Shown: positions 63,288 to 64,000 of the stretch, piece after piece | Position numbering within the stretch: position 1 is the stretch's first letter | Layout of the letters: the number at the start of each line of letters is the position of its first letter | Source of the DNA: Magicicada septendecula | Lineage: Eukaryota > Arthropoda > Insecta > Hemiptera > Cicadidae | Assembly (NCBI GenBank): GCA_034769895.1 | Contig: CM068367.1 | Span: 320,403,662 to 320,467,661 of the forward strand | Length of the DNA: 64,000 bases | Reading direction: 5' to 3' | Program-made: the position numbers and the translations under genes | The notes under the pieces: generated by a model | The model's input: only the letters and a program-made list of their open reading frames with translations | Told to the model about the DNA's origin: nothing | The model's database searches: none

Positions 63288-64000
63288 TCTCAGTTATCCA
63301 GTTTCCACTGTACAACACGACGATCTGTGTGATCATCGTAACATATCAATATACTACATACAAACCCAAACAATGTAGTATACGTGGGTTATGTATACGT
63401 ACGTACGTAGGTAGGTTAGGTATAGACATATAAATATAGTATATAGATATTTAAACGATACAAATTGGATGAATAATATATAACGATGCATATGTAAGTT
63501 ATAACAACCATGAAATAGAAAAACAACTTATTGAAAACCCTATTACGGTTTGAAAACTAACAATCTCGGAAAGTGTCACTTTACGTGACGTCATTAGAGA
63601 TGAGAGCTGTGTGTACACTGGTAAGTTGTGCTCGTTATCCCTCCACGGACATGTATTTAACCCAATCAAAACGATAGGTTTTTCGCGAAATTCGTTGTAC
63701 AAGTGTACAATGTCACTCACCCGTAGACTCGCGGTGGTGCGAATTCGTGTGTGTATAAGATGACAAAGTAATTACTTGCTTATTACTCCGCTAAACAAAT
63801 AATTACGGAGAAGCAAAAAACACTGATGAAGTGCAAAATATCACGAAACGACAAGTGTTATATTTGTTAAGAGTGTCCTACACAAGATGAAAATCTACTG
63901 TATAGGCATATATTTTTTATATTGTTGGAAGGGACGCCAGGTCTGTTGTGACAATTCGGGACAGGATTGAAACTTTTTAATCAATCTTGGACAGAAAAGA
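62492..64000. repeat. Macro-repeat block B, copy 3 (runs off the window)
   Basis: Starts at TCCATAGACAAATTAG, equivalent to 37913 in B1, and continues to the window end, matching up to about 39420 of B1. No hAT part. It shares GTTGACAGGGGTTCC with B1 (B2 has GTTGACACGGGTTCC) but other sites with B2, so the copies are mosaic. Confidence 0.93.

Overview
The window looks like AT-rich nuclear DNA of an arthropod, most likely an insect. The grounds are one intron-containing aldo-keto reductase gene fragment and a dense mix of animal transposon families: Ty3/gypsy, Ty1/copia, Penelope, I/Jockey-like LINE, hAT, Tigger/pogo and Helentron-like. No bacterial genes, operons, rRNA, tRNA or CRISPR were seen. 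The species cannot be named from sequence alone. Two runs of exactly 500 N (8635-9134 and 32106-32605) split the window into three contigs, and both joins look like scaffolding joins of unknown true size.

Layout. (i) 1-8634: macro-repeat block A (copy 1) followed by the 5' LTR, gag and part of pol of a Ty3/gypsy element, cut inside reverse transcriptase by the first gap. (ii) 9135-32105: a different kind of DNA. It holds a dead LINE fragment (minus strand, 9135-10200), a large inverted array of Helentron-like elements with about 160-bp internal repeats (11102-15833), mostly anonymous sequence to 20.6 kb, a LINE tail plus a Tigger remnant (20.6-22.1 kb), the last two exons of an aldo-keto reductase gene on the minus strand (23587-24246), a 3.46-kb hAT transposon with a clean 8-bp target duplication (24397-27853), a copia RNase H relic (about 28.0-28.25 kb) and anonymous DNA with a TG microsatellite. 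(iii) 32606-64000: a macro-array in the order A2, B1, A3 (carrying a full-length gypsy element plus a broken second copy), B2, A4, unique spacer, B3.

Block A (about 3.8-4.3 kb) contains a short Helentron-like element and a Penelope-like RT relic. Block B (about 4.5 kb) contains a decayed gypsy gag-protease region, interrupted in B1 by a 1,498-bp hAT element with target duplication CTCTAGGT, then GA and GT microsatellites. The A+B unit is about 8.3 kb. Copies A1 and A3 are almost identical, including the gypsy insertion and its inherited lesions, so they are a recent duplication or two haplotypes of one locus placed in series.

Most notable: a Helentron/DINE-1-like family with 12-bp subterminal inverted repeats, a GTCT microsatellite, about 160-bp tandem units and a 3' hairpin, present as an inverted pair with one copy nested in another and with one copy seen as a presence/absence insertion between A copies; a foldback element with perfect 90-bp arms inside the gypsy gag, at whose exact target site the second gypsy copy is broken and fused to a hAT interior; and a nearly complete hAT transposon beside or inside a host gene.
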